A stretch of DNA of 63,000 bases from Cristatella mucedo (taxonomy: Eukaryota; Bryozoa; Phylactolaemata; Cristatellidae). The stretch covers positions 1,204,501-1,267,500 of the forward strand of contig WPIO01000109.1 of NCBI GenBank assembly GCA_009760855.2. The letters are read 5' to 3'. The stretch's first letter is position 1. Each line of letters starts with the position of its first letter. Positions 1 to 12,742 of the stretch are shown one piece after another. A model generated the notes under the pieces. It saw nothing but the letters and a program-made list of their open reading frames with translations, did no database searches and was not told the origin of the DNA. The position numbers and the translations under genes were made by a program.

Positions 1-61
1 GGAAAATTGTGTGGCACCAGCCGGCTGCATTCGTATAGAGCCAGCGGTGGCCCACATTGTT

Positions 62-1127
62 TATATTATTATTAATAATAATAATTCACTTGATATAGCG
101 CCCTCAGAGAACTTAGTCTCTCTCTAGGCGCTTTACATTTGCTGTAGAGTGAAATGTAATTGAATGGTAAGTAAAATCATGCTTGAAAAACAAACGAAAT
201 GAATGATATGGTTAGGGGTGACATGCACAGGGTCAGCATGCAAATGTGGTTGGTGGCAGCATGCACAGTGTCAGCAAACATAGGCACATCAAGGACGAAT
301 TACAGGGACCCATTAAATGCTGTCCTAAATAGGTGTGTTTTTAGGTTCCTTTTAAATGTGGTCAGGTCAGGAGATGTTCTGACGCAGGTCGGGAGAAAGT
401 TCCAGGCTTTGGGAGCATATGAACTAAATGCACGGTCTCCAAAGGATTTACGGTTTGCAGGAGGTATTTCCAGACTGTTGGATTCCTTAACGGGTGGTAC
501 GATGCTTGGCCTGATGGGGTAGTATATCTGACAAATAGGCTGGAGCCATAGAATGAAGGGACCTAAAAGTGAGCGACAAAACCTTGAAGTCAATCCGTTG
601 CTTGACTGGTAGCCAGTACAGATCGGCGAGAAGTTGAGTAATGTGGCAACTGCGAAGCTCACGACAGACAAGCCTAGCTGCAGAGTTTTGCACCAGCTGC
701 AATCGCCTGATCGCTCATGCTGGTAGGCAAGTAAGCAGTGAGTTGCAGAAGTCGAAACGGGATGTTACGAATGCATGGACCAACTTGAATGCGATATCCT
801 TATCTAAACAAGCCCGAATTTTGGCAATGTTATGAAGCTGAAAATAGGCGGATTTCACTGTGGAGCTGATATGGTCGTCTAACGAGAGGTCGCTTTGGAA
901 TATGACACGTAGATTTCGAGCTGATTCAACTGGAGATATGCTGGCAGAGCCAATTTTGAGTCAGCCTTTCAAATGTCTGGATCCCACTGGGTTTTCCCAC
1001 AACTAGTAAGTCAGTTGTATCATCGTTAAGTTTTAGAAAATTTGCTGCCATCCATGTGCGGGTGTCATCAATGCATGCAGCTAGTGAGTTTAGAGAATTT
1101 GAGGGGCTCGAAGGCTGGGAGGGTGCA
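62..1127 (-). mobile_element. LINE-A copy, 5'-truncated
   Basis: On the minus strand the copy runs from RT-downstream sequence (FLKLNDDTTDLLV at the left of the coding part) to the conserved 3' end. The C-terminal block reads LQLVQNSAARLVCRELRSCHIT with LADLYWLPVKQRIDFKVLSLTFRSLHS in separate segments, typical of CR1/L2-type LINEs. The 3' stem-loop and a short (ATT)n tail lie at 62-150. Stops and frameshifts break the frame. Confidence 0.85.
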
Positions 1128-4100
1128 TTGGTGGGTGTGTATTTGTTTGTTTGTGTGTGTGTGTGTGTCTGTGTGTATTTGTGTATATTTAGGTGTGCTA
1201 ATACGGCCCAGGCTCGTGATTTAACTGTGGAAAGTCGCATTAGGATAAGCCGCCTAAATCTACTATTCAGAGCGAGGTATTTGTTTTTGTTTGGTGAAAC
1301 AGCTCTCAGTTTACTCTCCTTTAATTAACGTGGACCAGGAGGCCATTCTCCAGTCACGAGTTAGACTCTTGCTAAGCAAAGATCGGGTCTTTCTAAGGCT
1401 GGACTTGAGGCTGCTATATCATGCCTGAACTCAAACGACTAACCATGTGCCTTGCTGTTGGTCGCTGCATGTGTGTGACGAGCCAGAGCAGAGAGCCAGG
1501 TCACCTACGTCGGGCGGCGTACTTCCGCAGTAAGTGAGTTTCTCTCACTAAGGGCTTGCAAGTAGTGAACAAGGTGAAGAGACGGGGCTAAACGCGATAT
1601 TGTGCACATGTGAGCAAGGCTCAGTAGACTGCTATACTGGGGATTTGGGACTCGGCGCAGCACTTGCCGACCGACGAAACTCATGACCCTAAAGGTGACC
1701 ATAGTTAGGATCGTGCCTGACACTCTAGGCCGGTAGACCTACTTACTGCACATGCATACTGTAAATCCACCAGTCGGTAGTGATAGAGTTGCTTCAGCAG
1801 CTGGTGATCCAATTTATACCTAGGGTCACACACTCAAAATATTCATCAAATAACCTCCCACAACGGCATGCTGTGCCTATTGTAACCGAATTCCCCACAG
1901 AAGAAAGCATGGGGATCTTCTTTAGTCTGCAGTCTGCTCCCTTATCCGAAAGATAATCACGATGTGGCTTACGGTAACTTAAGACTCTTGGCATTTGTGC
2001 TGTCCTAGCGACAATATCACACTCGCCCCTGCTGATTAATCCCACTTCCGACGTGACATCATTGGTAGAACTTTGACTAACCCTAGCTCGAGGAGCTAGC
2101 ACAGTGGCAGCTCTTAGGTGTAACGCAATACGAGCCCTTGCCACTCCAGTCCAGTCAACTAGAATAGATTGACCAGGGTCATTACTGTCAATCACCAAAA
2201 TCCACTGCATTCAACCACAAAAGAAAATAGATCTTGAAAGCAAAACCCTTTTTTCGATAGTACATGACTGCAGTCAGTGACAACTGTACTCACACAATTC
2301 TTCTTGCATCGGCTCCGATGTTCTCATGCAAAGCCCTACGCTCGACAGCAACAACCCGGGAAATAATCAACCAGCTGCAATGTACAACATACACTCCAAA
2401 ATGACTAGAAGTAGATTTCGCCAAGTTCCACTTTCTTTGCATATTAAAGCGCACTGTTTTCTGTGCACACCCACTCAAATTACAGAAATTGCACATCCCT
2501 TCATTCGAGCAATGTTCTGCAATCACCTAAAATTGTCTGGCTAATAAACCGTATTCCAATAAAATTTACTACAAAACGTCCCCAAATCACCAACGTAAGC
2601 CTTCAATATACATTGTATATCAGACTAGACTCAGTTTAAAGTGCAGCCACCAGTGCGTGGTTGCAATCACACCCAATCAGTTCAAATTGCAACCCAAATC
2701 GCTACTACTCAGTTGTTCATCCATTGAACCAGCCCACTTTCAACTATGCCCATAATGCCCGTAGCAGGATGAGAGTGAGCTGGCTCTGTGCCAAACGACG
2801 ATGCAGCTGCACCAAATTAGCTGCTATAGGCACTGTGCTCCTAGGTGCAAGTGAGCTTAATCTACCAATAGACGAGGCAGTATTAGTTGAGCATAGACCG
2901 AATCCTAGATATCAAGATATGTGGACCTAATGCAAGGCCTTAGGAGCATTGCATTAATGATGATGTTACACTTACACCCAGATGGGCAGGCCAAATTCTC
3001 GGATCAGTCGATCGTGGTGCTCAGCCCATTTTTTCCACTGAGGGTCACTTATTTTCTTGTAATGCCGTACACCACGCTGAGCAGCTTCGAAGCTAGATCT
3101 CTTTGGAAAGGAAAGCAGTTTGTGGAAGCAGGTTAGCCGCAATACGAGTACTTGCCTTAGATGGGTTTACTGGGGCACCTTGAGCAGCCTTTAGCATGGA
3201 TCTAGCCAAGTAGATTCCGTATGGAGGCAACCGATTAATTAATTGGGAGCCGAGCTAGGGTAGACATCTGACAGAGAGATCTACCCGGGTTATAATGGAG
3301 CCTCGGCCATACGATGCGGTCACGATGTGGACCCACAAATAGGCTGCATTAACCCGAGGGCTGCACTGTTAGGCATGATTAAGAATGCAATCAGCCTAGG
3401 CGAATCACCAAAATGAATAAACCTCAGAATAAACTCTAGCAGTTCGTCCGAAAGAATGACAACTTCACGCAAGTTCGGATGGGACAGAATAAAAGGAAGA
3501 TCACTGATTGAGGTCCGGGCTGCAGGTTCAGTAGCTCAAGTGAGTGACTGTGCTTCAAGAGCACGAGAGTGTTAACCTATGGCGACGAATAGCTAAGTAT
3601 AACTTAAGAGTGCATAGTTGTGTTCCACCGACTGCTCAGTTAGAAGCTGGTACGTTGTGCTGTAGTGGTTCACCTTCGGCGTCCGTACCATCACTAGTGA
3701 TCACGTGCAAATAGCAGGTTTACTATACCTGGGCCTCAGGAGTTAGCATAGTTAACTCCACCAGGCCGGTGAGCATAGCATAAAGTGCTCTAGCAGGTGC
3801 CTAACCAATACTAACCGGGGCAGAATAAACCGTCACTTTCAGCACCCAGCTTCGGACACATGTGTTTTAACCACACTAAGGCTGTGTAAAATGTTATCCA
3901 CTGGTGGAGCGATTGACGTCGGTTAGTCATGTGAGGTTACAAATATTGCTACTCTGACTAAGCACAGTGTGTGCCTTGGCCCAGGTGGCCAATGGTTTAC
4001 CACAAAAAGCAAAATAGCTAGGTATACTAAGCCCAAGCTTGAGAAAGCTTTCACTTGATAGGGACTGACTGCCCATCGACAAGCACACAAGGATTGCTGT

Positions 4101-4199
4101 ACATCTTGTCCATCTGTAACAGCAAAGGCCTAGTGGAACTTTCTCTAAGAAAAGTTTTAAATTGCCGATGAAATATCCTAAAATGCTGACGTATAAGAC
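1128..4199. other. No recognised gene; short (TG)n tract at the left
   Basis: A (TG)n tract lies at about 1131-1185, directly beyond the truncated end of the LINE-A copy. The rest has only short open frames on both strands. The longest, 2210-1794 on the minus strand, resembles no family I recognise. I found no splice-flanked coding segment, RNA gene or known repeat. Confidence 0.5.
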
Positions 4200-4347
4200 C
4201 AAATCCTAGCTGCTTAAACAGCCTCTGTTTGTGTAGCGACAGAAGAGCATTTACGGCTATCACCACCGCTTGCAGTGGTGATAAAGGATCGCCCACCACA
4301 GGAATCGAAAAGCAACCGCCTTACCTAGTGTGCCATTACGGCTCACA
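4200..4347 (-). mobile_element. tRNA-derived SINE copy (SINE-T)
   Basis: Read on the minus strand, a tRNA-like head (TAATGGCACACTAGGTAAGG) is followed by a body, CACTGCAAGCGGTGGTGAT, and an end, AGAGGCTGTTTAAGCAGCTA. The body and end recur in copies near 42.1, 49.7 and 62.8 kb. The B box is damaged in this copy. Confidence 0.7.
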
Positions 4348-4580
4348 GACAGTCCCCTCAACCACTCCCAATTTAGCATGTTATCTGTAGATCCTACCGG
4401 TGATCTAGCTGATCGCCTCACTAGCTTCTCTACCAACAAGATTGGCAAGATCAGAGAGTCCATTACTTAGGTAGCTGAGCATTCTCACTGAATTCCCGTT
4501 TCTAATAACAATGCCACTGGAATAATTTCTCTCTCTCTCTCTCTCACTCAATTCTATACAGCACCTCAATGTATGTACTC
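4348..4580. other. Unrecognised spacer with short (TC)n
   Basis: The spacer lies between a SINE and a LINE. It holds a short (TC)n run near 4525-4545 and nothing else I recognise. Confidence 0.4.
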
Positions 4581-6110
4581 AATACAGCCACAAATGAGCT
4601 CATCCCGAAATACACCTTCTAGGCAAGACAGAGCATTAGTTCTGTAGACTCTATTTCCATTATCCTACTTCCATTATACGTACGTCTGCTGTTGCCATGC
4701 TTTACCAGCATAATACATTTATTCTTAGCATCTAGTCACGTCTCTGCAACTTTTAAAAAGGCAGTGGTTATGCTAATAATAAAGAGCAACACTATACCAT
4801 TAGAGCTCGAGCAACAACCCGTTCTCCGAATGCCAGTTCTATGAAAGGCTATGTAAGAAGCTGTGAAAGATAAATCATCATCTTATCTTGAAACCTTCAA
4901 GAATATAATGTAAGTAATATAAGGAATGTAAGTTCAGTCTGATTTTAGGGCTAATTTCTCCACATAGTCAGCATTGCTTCTGGTGTATATTGACCATCTC
5001 AGGAATGCTGACTTTGAAATAGTCTCCCTGCTTGTTTTGCTTGACAGCTTTTAATTACTTTAATTGCTAAGGCCTTCTCAAGCATCTCTCATCCCGCCTG
5101 GGCATCACTTGGCACTTCACTGAAATAATTTATTTTCAATCATATTGAAAGACTCCAGAATATAAACGTCATCAGACAAACCACTGAAGGATGAATCACC
5201 TCAGGGCTCAGAGATTCAGTGTCTGCATCTTATTTCACTTTTTACTCACCCTCTTACTGATGTGATTTCGAGGCACAGTCCAGGCTTTCACTACCATGCG
5301 GATGACACTCAGTAGCACCTATGCTTCCATCACCCCCTGCCCTCGAGCACGTCACGTTCTCTCAACTCCCTTCCTGCATGTATTGATGACATCTGCTTAT
5401 CAATGGTATCAAACTTCCCTAACCTAAATGATGAGTAAACCAACAATGTAGCTATGGCCTAACCAATAGTGATTCAGAAACGGGAAAGGTTAGCACTCAA
5501 AATTGGCTCTGTCAGTATATCTTCCGTTGAATCTACAGGAAGTATAGCTATCTTCCTTGAAAGTGACCTTTCATTAGACGATTGCATAAGCTTCACAGAA
5601 ACGTCGGTACTCTTTCACCTTCAAGTTCCTTCCTTATTTGGCTCCTGCCCACTTGTCAAATATACTCCCCGACCATGCTATGCATCCTTCCACCTGCTTT
5701 TCTTAATCGGCTAGTTTGGTCCGAACCTCATAGGAACCTAAACTCCTTTGGAGACCGTTCCTTTATATAGTACGCTCCTAAAGCATCGAGCTGACCAACA
5801 TCACGACATTACCTGACTTCAAGACATTTTCAAGAAACTGCAAAATGCATCTGTTTGAGGCAGCATCTAGTGCGTCCTATTGATTTTCCTTTACGTTTTT
5901 ATGAGTGCTGACACTATCCATGCTTTCACTAAAAGTAACTTGCATACTGACAACGCACATGCTACCTCTTATCACATTACGATTGCTGATATCTCGATCT
6001 TACAGCTAACCATTTTAATCTGCTTCCTTTACAGCCCGTGTAAAGTGTATAGAAGTAGGTTTTGTTCTCTGATGGGGCTATGCAATTGTATTATTACGGA
6101 TATTATCATT
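4580..6110 (+). mobile_element. LINE-A copy, long but highly degenerate
   Basis: The copy aligns by eye with the 54.89-56.65 kb copy. The segment around 4680-4860 matches the pre-RT region there. The motif C region at 5300 still reads tgcggatgacactcag. The segment SVSISSVEST...SDLSLDD appears at 5505-5590. An internal deletion removes the VQNSAARL block. The 3' end, with a decayed stem-loop, is near 6040-6110. Confidence 0.7.
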
Positions 6111-7230
6111 AATATTTGTAGCCTTGACTGATGAAATAAATAGCAAACCTGGCAGTCTTCCTGTAGCAATGCTAGCAGAATAGAACCTGTGACCGTCATA
6201 ACTGGCTTTGAGACATTTCTTCGGCAAACCACTGAGGTTATTAACTGCCTCACGGATGCTCGATAAGGTACTTTTTCTTATAGTACACTAGTAATGCGAC
6301 TGCTGATAGCAGTAGTTAACATCTCTTCAATAAATCTGGTGAGAATCTTTACAAAAGCGAGCTTCATGCAGCGATGAAGCTATGCTGTGCATGCAAATTT
6401 AAGGCTCTATGCCGTCAAGCAACCAAATTTTGGCAAAGTTCAGTGTGGTGATAATGCTGTATGTCACACGCCAATTCTTTACGATGATGGAAATAAACTG
6501 TCCATTGACGATGACAGAGAGAACTGCTCCAGGTAGTAGTAAGTTGTAATTTTCGATGGCAATTCCTCTTCCTGAGTTTTCTGACTCCTCTTCCTCGGGC
6601 GCCTACCATAATGTCAACGACTAAATCACCACTGGCAGCGGCTGGTCCTATTGGATTGGGTCGTAGCAGTCGTTTTCAGTGAATCAAATGAGAGCCTGCT
6701 ACTGCAATGATGTTGCATTGGGTTCTTAGTTAAATATTACTCTGCTCATAAGCCTTAAATTGCAGTGGCTATTCGATTACAGTCCTCTGTCCAAATTAAG
6801 CGACCATGCTAATTGTTTGTAATCACATATCGTGCTATATATATGTTTTTTTATTTACATATATTAACTAGCACTTACACACACACACACACACACACAT
6901 AAAAACACGAGCGTGCATACATACACTCACACAGACATATATTGCATTGATGGCTGTAACCTCGAAAAAAATCTTTGTGAAGGTGTAGTGAAGGCAGCAG
7001 CCGGCTATATTTCATTGACATTATGATCGCCATATTACCTACTGAAGGCGATTTTATTTACATTGGTTTTTAGTACCAAAGCAGCTTTCCTTTGTGTGTT
7101 GAGAGCCTACGCTTTACAGTAGCTGCAGCTTCGTGAAAAACTGAGCCCCCTTTACTTTGATTATCAACAGGAGACATTTGCATCAAGCTAACTCGCGAGC
7201 TAGCTAGCTAGCTGCAAGAGCGTTCTCCAT
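6111..7230. other. No recognised gene; (CA)n microsatellite
   Basis: A (CA)n run lies at 6877-6899. No coding, RNA or repeat similarity was recognised in the remainder. Confidence 0.45.
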
Positions 7231-7261
7231 TAGTGAGCGTGCAGCAATTTCAGTTTGATGC

Positions 7262-7400
7262 TCTCTGTCTGTATGTCTATCTTTGTGTCAGTCACTCTGT
7301 CTGTCTGTCTCTCCCTCTCTCTCCATCTCTTTGTTTTCTCTCTATCTCTCTCTCTCTCTCTCTCTCCACATCTATCTATCTCTCTTTCTCTCTATCTCAC
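7262..7400. repeat. Pyrimidine-rich TC/TG simple repeat
   Basis: The tract is made of TCTC and TCTG units. It produces Ser/Leu-rich open frames on the plus strand that should not be taken as genes. Confidence 0.85.
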
Positions 7401-10139
7401 CTGATACCACGACTCCATTTGAAGTGTATTTTTTTCCACCTGGTTGGAAACCACTTTCATCAGGAAGTATTATATATTAGCCATGACCACCGAGCGTTGC
7501 AGAGCAACAACCGATTCATTTTTAATGACAACCACGTGTTTTTCTTGTGTCACTATCCCATACTGCCAGTCACAAAACAGGTTCCTCATCGGTGCCTGCC
7601 GAGAACATTCCGAACTGACCTCCCTTTTGTTAATTCCAGCGTCAATCTCAGTCAGTAACCTGCCGTCCCACCAAGGGTATACAGAAGTTCAGCTGCACTA
7701 CTGCAGCGACTGCCGCCAACGACTGCCTGCAACCCACATCCAACTTCAAGGAGCGCCACGACGCATGACAATGACGAGACCCTGCACGCTCTGGAAAGAT
7801 AGCCGATCTCAGTGCTCTAGGTGCCAGCATAGCTTACTCCCAACTCTGCAGAGAGCAGAGGCTAGCACCGACAAGCTTTTTTGGGAGGCTGCTTTACGCC
7901 AGGCACTGCTGAGACAAGCCAGCGGTCCTCCTCTGGAACTTTGCCCGGACTACATAGTCATATTTAATGCTTGTCTTTGTGCCGCCGCCAAGTTCATGCT
8001 GCCTCTGAACTTACCCGCTAGGCTGCCAGCGATGCAACAACCATTGACTGTCAGCTTGGCGGGATGAAATCATGATCTGACCACGATCTGACCGTTTTAA
8101 TGAACGTACTACACCAACAAAGGCATTCGCCTAGTTCGGATCTGCCACCGCCCTTTACTTCACTAAAGGAAGGCATCAAGCACAAAAGGCACTTACAAGC
8201 ACTAAAGCATTCCTATTTACGCACGTCTAAATGGGATCCTGCAAGCCCCTGCTGTTTCCGTGGCGTGCCTACACAAGCCCTAGCTATAAGGCAATGAAAA
8301 TGCTTAGGATGTGACATAACTGTATGCAAGTTTTGATTCGAGCAGTCTGCAGTGAAGTGGATGCCAGTGATATATCAGTGTAATGACAGTGGCGTAAAGA
8401 CTGGCTTTTTGCGAACGGCTATTCCTGTGCATAGGTATCTACTCTTGCGCAAGGTGAACATTAGCACATCCTTTCCAGCTAAAGCCGTAGATAGTGACAA
8501 ATTTGGTAACTCATAATGAAAATTATTAACCGATAATAGGTTCTTGCCGGATGCTGTACAATTTCTAATGAGGGGAACGAAGGCCAGAGTGTGACGTCAT
8601 AGAAAAAATTACAAGCGAAAACCGGAAATGCATGCCCCAACTAGCTTTAGGAAGCAGGCAGCATGGTTCAGGGACTGTTTCGTGATTCGATACTGATTTT
8701 AAATGTCTCGCTTCATTAAACGTTTTGCCACTCTCATCATTTGCTAGGGTTAAAAATTAGGAGCTAGCTCACAAAACACGTTCGCTGTCGCCCTCCCGTT
8801 GCCAGATATATAGTCTTTACATATTGAAGTTTTCCCTGTTTAAATTTAATTATAGCAAACCTTGAGATTAATAACGATTCCTTAATTCTAGGTCTTAGGA
8901 ACCAGATACGCAATTTTAGATGATTTAGACTGCATGCATTGGTGAATTGTATAGGTGGTCAGTTGAACTTCAGGCTTTAAAAATAATGGTAGGATAAGCG
9001 TGGTACTTTATACAGTGTAGGTATATGTTGCACACTATCTGTGAATTGACTGTTCTAGGTTTCACGAAACGTACTAGTTAATTAAAATTTGGGATTCTTG
9101 TGATAACTGTTCGTGCTTCGCTAACATCAGTACACCAACGTTTTATAGAGGCAGCAGCCATGAATAGCTAGCCGTTTAGGCCTTACCAGATCCAACGATA
9201 TTTAGCAAGCGTACCTTCGAGAAATAATACCAAAATATGAATACTTTGTGGTTAATAGCTATATGAGTATTATATATGTTTGTTTGAGCCGGCACAGCTT
9301 GCTTGTAGTATATGAATAGATTATATATTGGATCCCTTCTGGTGACCCGAAGAAGTAATCTTTTGCTAGGCGTATTGCTGTCGAATATATTGGTAAGCAT
9401 TGTACGTGGCGCCTACATGAGGATAGTGACAGCTCCAATCCGTTTACCGTTCGGGAATGACGTGAGTGCCTAAGAGATGAATAGGCATACTCACGATTTG
9501 GCCGAGCCAGATTCGACAATAAATTCAAGCATACTTCGGCTAGCTGAAATATTTATTGGGTTTCAAAATATGCTGCAGCCATACAACTCATTTGTTAAGT
9601 ATGTTTGTGAATTACAAAGCAAGCGCTAAAAGCCAAGCTAAGCTAGCCTACTGGATTTCAATAAGTGGCGTAGCCTTTTGTCGTCGGCGTCTGGTGGAAT
9701 CAAAAACGGAGTGAATAAAATGCTGTTAGCCGATGGTGTCACCTACGGCCTTGGCTGCCAAGAAAGTAATGAGTACTTGCAAGAGCTGCTTTAGGCAGGT
9801 GGTTCCTGCAAAAGTATTAGGGCTCACTTCAGCTGGCTGCTCAAGCTGCATGAGGGCGATGTGTGAATGAACAGTAATCTCGCATCATGCTAGTATGAAT
9901 ACATTGCGTACATTAGCTTTGAGAGCAGCCCCTTCTGGGAACAAATATTTTATCCTTATAATTTAAACTCCGTAGCAGAGCTCGATTTAGCAGTAGGCAC
10001 ACCTGAAATTGCACAGCCGCTGAATACAAAGCAGAAATTATTGGCATATTCAAGTCGTAAAAATTCGGGTAATGATATGGACCTCCTTTTTTGGCCTTTT
10101 CTTGATACTATAGATGACTAAACCCACCTCAGGTCGCTC
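7401..10139. other. No recognised gene or repeat
   Basis: An open frame at 7444-8067 (207 residues, plus) begins next to the TC repeat. It shows no motif or family I recognise and no splice context. Other frames are short. I see nothing else. Confidence 0.45.
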
Positions 10140-11040
10140 TCATCTCGCGTGGTCATCTAACTACCCTGCAATGAATGGAAAAAATTGTTCGGGGAGCCAG
10201 TGAAGTATCGTGTCCTTCAGGGCTCTGTGATTGGTCCGGCGATTTTTAGTGTGTACACTCTCTCTCGCTGATGTGATTGACTGCAAATCTAGGCTTCCAC
10301 TTCTAAACATATTACACCCAGTTAAGCCTTTACTATTATCCTTCACAGCCCTCCTGCACTTCACGTTGTCTCAACTCGTTTGCTGCATGTCTCGATGAGA
10401 TCCGCATTGTAATAGCAGCAGACTTTCTTAAACTAATTGATGGTAAAACCTACATAATACTCATGGACAAACCAAGTGTGGATCAGAAATAGGAAAGATC
10501 AGCAATAAAAATTGACTCGTCCAGCATAATGCTTGTCGAGTTTGTACGAAATATAGGTGTTCTGGTCCAAAGTGACATTTAACTGGACGACCACATACTT
10601 TCAGCTATAACACATCTCTAAAATATGGGCTCGCATCAACAAGGATACTACATGCTGATTGGTTCCTGCATTTATGATATATGCTCCCAAAGCCTGAAAC
10701 TCCCTCCCGATCTGCGTCAGAACATCCCCTGACCTGACCACATTTAAAAGGAACTTAAAAACCCACCTATTTAGGACAGCATTTAGTGGGTCCCTGTGAT
10801 TCGTCCTTCACGTGCTTATGCGTGCTGACACTGTGCATGTTGCCACTCACCACATTTGCATACTGACCCTGTGCATGTCACCCCTAACCATGTTATTAAT
10901 GGTGTTCGTTTTTAAGCATGATTTTACTTACCATTCAATTGCATTTCCCTTTGCAGCAAATGTAAAGCACCTAGAAAGAGATTAAGTTCTCTGAGGGCGC
11001 TTTATCAAGTACATTATTATTATTATTATTATTATTATTA
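10140..11040 (+). mobile_element. LINE-A copy with intact 3' tail
   Basis: Similarity starts near the RT motif B region (ggtccggcgatttttagtgtgtacactctctctcgctgatgtgattg) and skips to the 3' part after an internal deletion. From 10680 it follows the family closely to the stem-loop at about 10970-11008 and an (ATT)n tail at 11017-11040. It abuts the next LINE-A copy without spacer. Confidence 0.8.
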
Positions 11041-11590
11041 TCCCGTATCGATTTCTAGAACTCACTGCTTGCTGGTCTACAGGCTTGTGCAATCAGGCCT
11101 TTACAGTTGTTTTATAACTCGGCAGCTAGGCTCGCCTATGGTAAGCATCCTAGTTGCCACGTCACACCATTTCTAGCCAACCTGCATTGGCTCGCAGTCA
11201 AGCAAAGCATCAAATTAATAAAGGATTTGTTAGTCACATTTAGATATTTTCATTCTTCGTCTCCAAATTACCGATGCAATCTACTCTCACGCCAGGCTAA
11301 GCATTGAACAATCACAAGGTCATGGCATTTCAAAATAAGCAAAACTATTTAATACAGGATTCAGTGGTTGAATGTGTTCGTCCTGTGAGCTTATGCATGC
11401 TGACACTGTGCATGCTGCCGCTAACCATATTTGCATGCTGACCCTGTGAGTATGACGACTAACAATGTTACGCTTGTCGTCATTTAGCATGCTACCACTA
11501 AATATTCGATTATGCTTCCCTAAAAAATTTTTTCGAGTGCTTAGGAAGCGACTGAGTTCTATGAGGAAGATATAACCAACGTACTAGACC
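11041..11590 (+). mobile_element. LINE-A copy joined tail-to-head to the preceding one
   Basis: The copy begins immediately after the (ATT)n tail of the previous copy, inside the conserved thumb region (YNSAARLAYGKHPSCHVTPF, 11110-11169). It runs to a decayed 3' end near 11570. The frame is broken and the last 250 bp are diverged. Confidence 0.75.
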
Positions 11591-12134
11591 GGACCTTTTA
11601 GTTATGCTATGAATGGCTTCAAAAAACAGGCAATCACACGCAATCTGGTTTCTCATTTCCATGCCTTTGACAGCTGACTTCGAAGTCCTAAAAACGTTAC
11701 GGAAGCACCGACCATGCACCTTCGTCTGTTCTTCTTGAAGTTATAATGAGATTGATCAAGTATAATGGCTTGAGAGAATACCCCGAAACCCATTTCATTG
11801 CGGTTTTGTACCTGAGTCTCAAAAAGCTTTGTTTCAGTCATATGATTACCCGGAAGCTAAACCCTACAGCTACAAAGCTTTTTCACTTCATTTTGTTCAC
11901 TATAGTTAGCTTCTCGGGTGTTTTATTCCTCTAACCGATCATTTCTACGAGAAAAAATAGAAGCCAGGTAGGAGCCTCGTTAGCAGTTTACCTGGACCTA
12001 TCATCAGCAATTAACCATTTACCCTAAGATCCTTCCGGAGCACCCATGTGCATGCTTAGCTATAACGTTGTCAGAGTTTAACTGGGTTGGGTTTGAACCC
12101 CAACGAAAAATGTGAATGGCAGTTAAACGTCCAG

Positions 12135-12320
12135 ATCAAACGTCATCTACTCTCCTGCTGCAGAATATGAAGCATTCTGTCTTGATGTCATGAGCTGCTG
12201 GGTTCACGGTAGTCACTACCTTAACTACACTCCTGACTCGGCTATTTATCTCCCTTTATCTTGGTTGGGTGAGATAAAGTTCGCTGGCTATCGAATGCAT
12301 ACCGAAAACTGCTTAGGCTA
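12135..12320 (+). mobile_element. LINE-B 3' fragment
   Basis: The pattern catctactctcctgctgc, then ctcggctat, then gctggctatcgaatgcataccgaaaactgcttagg, matches the fragments at 13.4, 40.0 and 45.5 kb. Family assignment rests on the 40-kb copy, which is continuous with LINE-B RT sequence. Confidence 0.55.
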
Positions 12321-12586
12321 CAGTGGTGTGATTTCGTATGAGAGTTAGATGGCTTAAAAAGTTTTGGAAGTTATATGCAAGCTCGTCCGTGGAAAATTGA
12401 GAAAATTAGCTATTCCTTTGCAAAGTTTGCTAAAAACTCAGTCGAGCTGTTCGACACTGCTACAGATTCTAAAAGTGCTCATATCTACAACAGGATGCGA
12501 AATCTTAGATTATACTGTGGTCGGATCAGACAAGTGTCGTAGTTGGGAATGGTAGTTTTCTCGAGAGGCTCCAAGGAAGTACTCAC

Positions 12587-12742
12587 CCAATGAAGAAGCT
12601 ATATTAACACCTTGGTAATTGTAGCTGCCACACTGTGGAAAACCTCGAGGCAATGAAGGTCGTCTGTCGGCACCAGAATCCACAAGAGCAGCCATTCCAT
12701 CCATGTGGTGCATGTCAATGTGGCAGTGCATAAGCCAGACAC
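12587..12742 (-). CDS. Laccase-like gene exon 7: type 1 copper motif HCH
   Basis: The acceptor is ataattgcag. The exon encodes [16 protein letters not shown], the last copper motif, with Cys and two His at type 1/type 3 positions and Met as axial ligand ten residues after Cys. It continues into [13 protein letters not shown], the usual laccase C-terminal landmark. A strong GTGAGT donor follows at 12586 in phase 1, so at least one more exon probably lies at lower coordinates. If that donor is not used, the frame runs about 25 more residues to a stop near 12510. Intron 6 is nearly 5 kb. Confidence 0.92.

Noticed and set aside
1794-2210. 138-residue minus-strand open frame as a gene
   Set aside because: No recognisable domain, no splice sites in phase, no related copy in the window.
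7233-8067. Open frames of 141 and 207 residues
   Set aside because: They start in or beside a TC repeat and show no family, motif or splice signals. Left as unassigned sequence.
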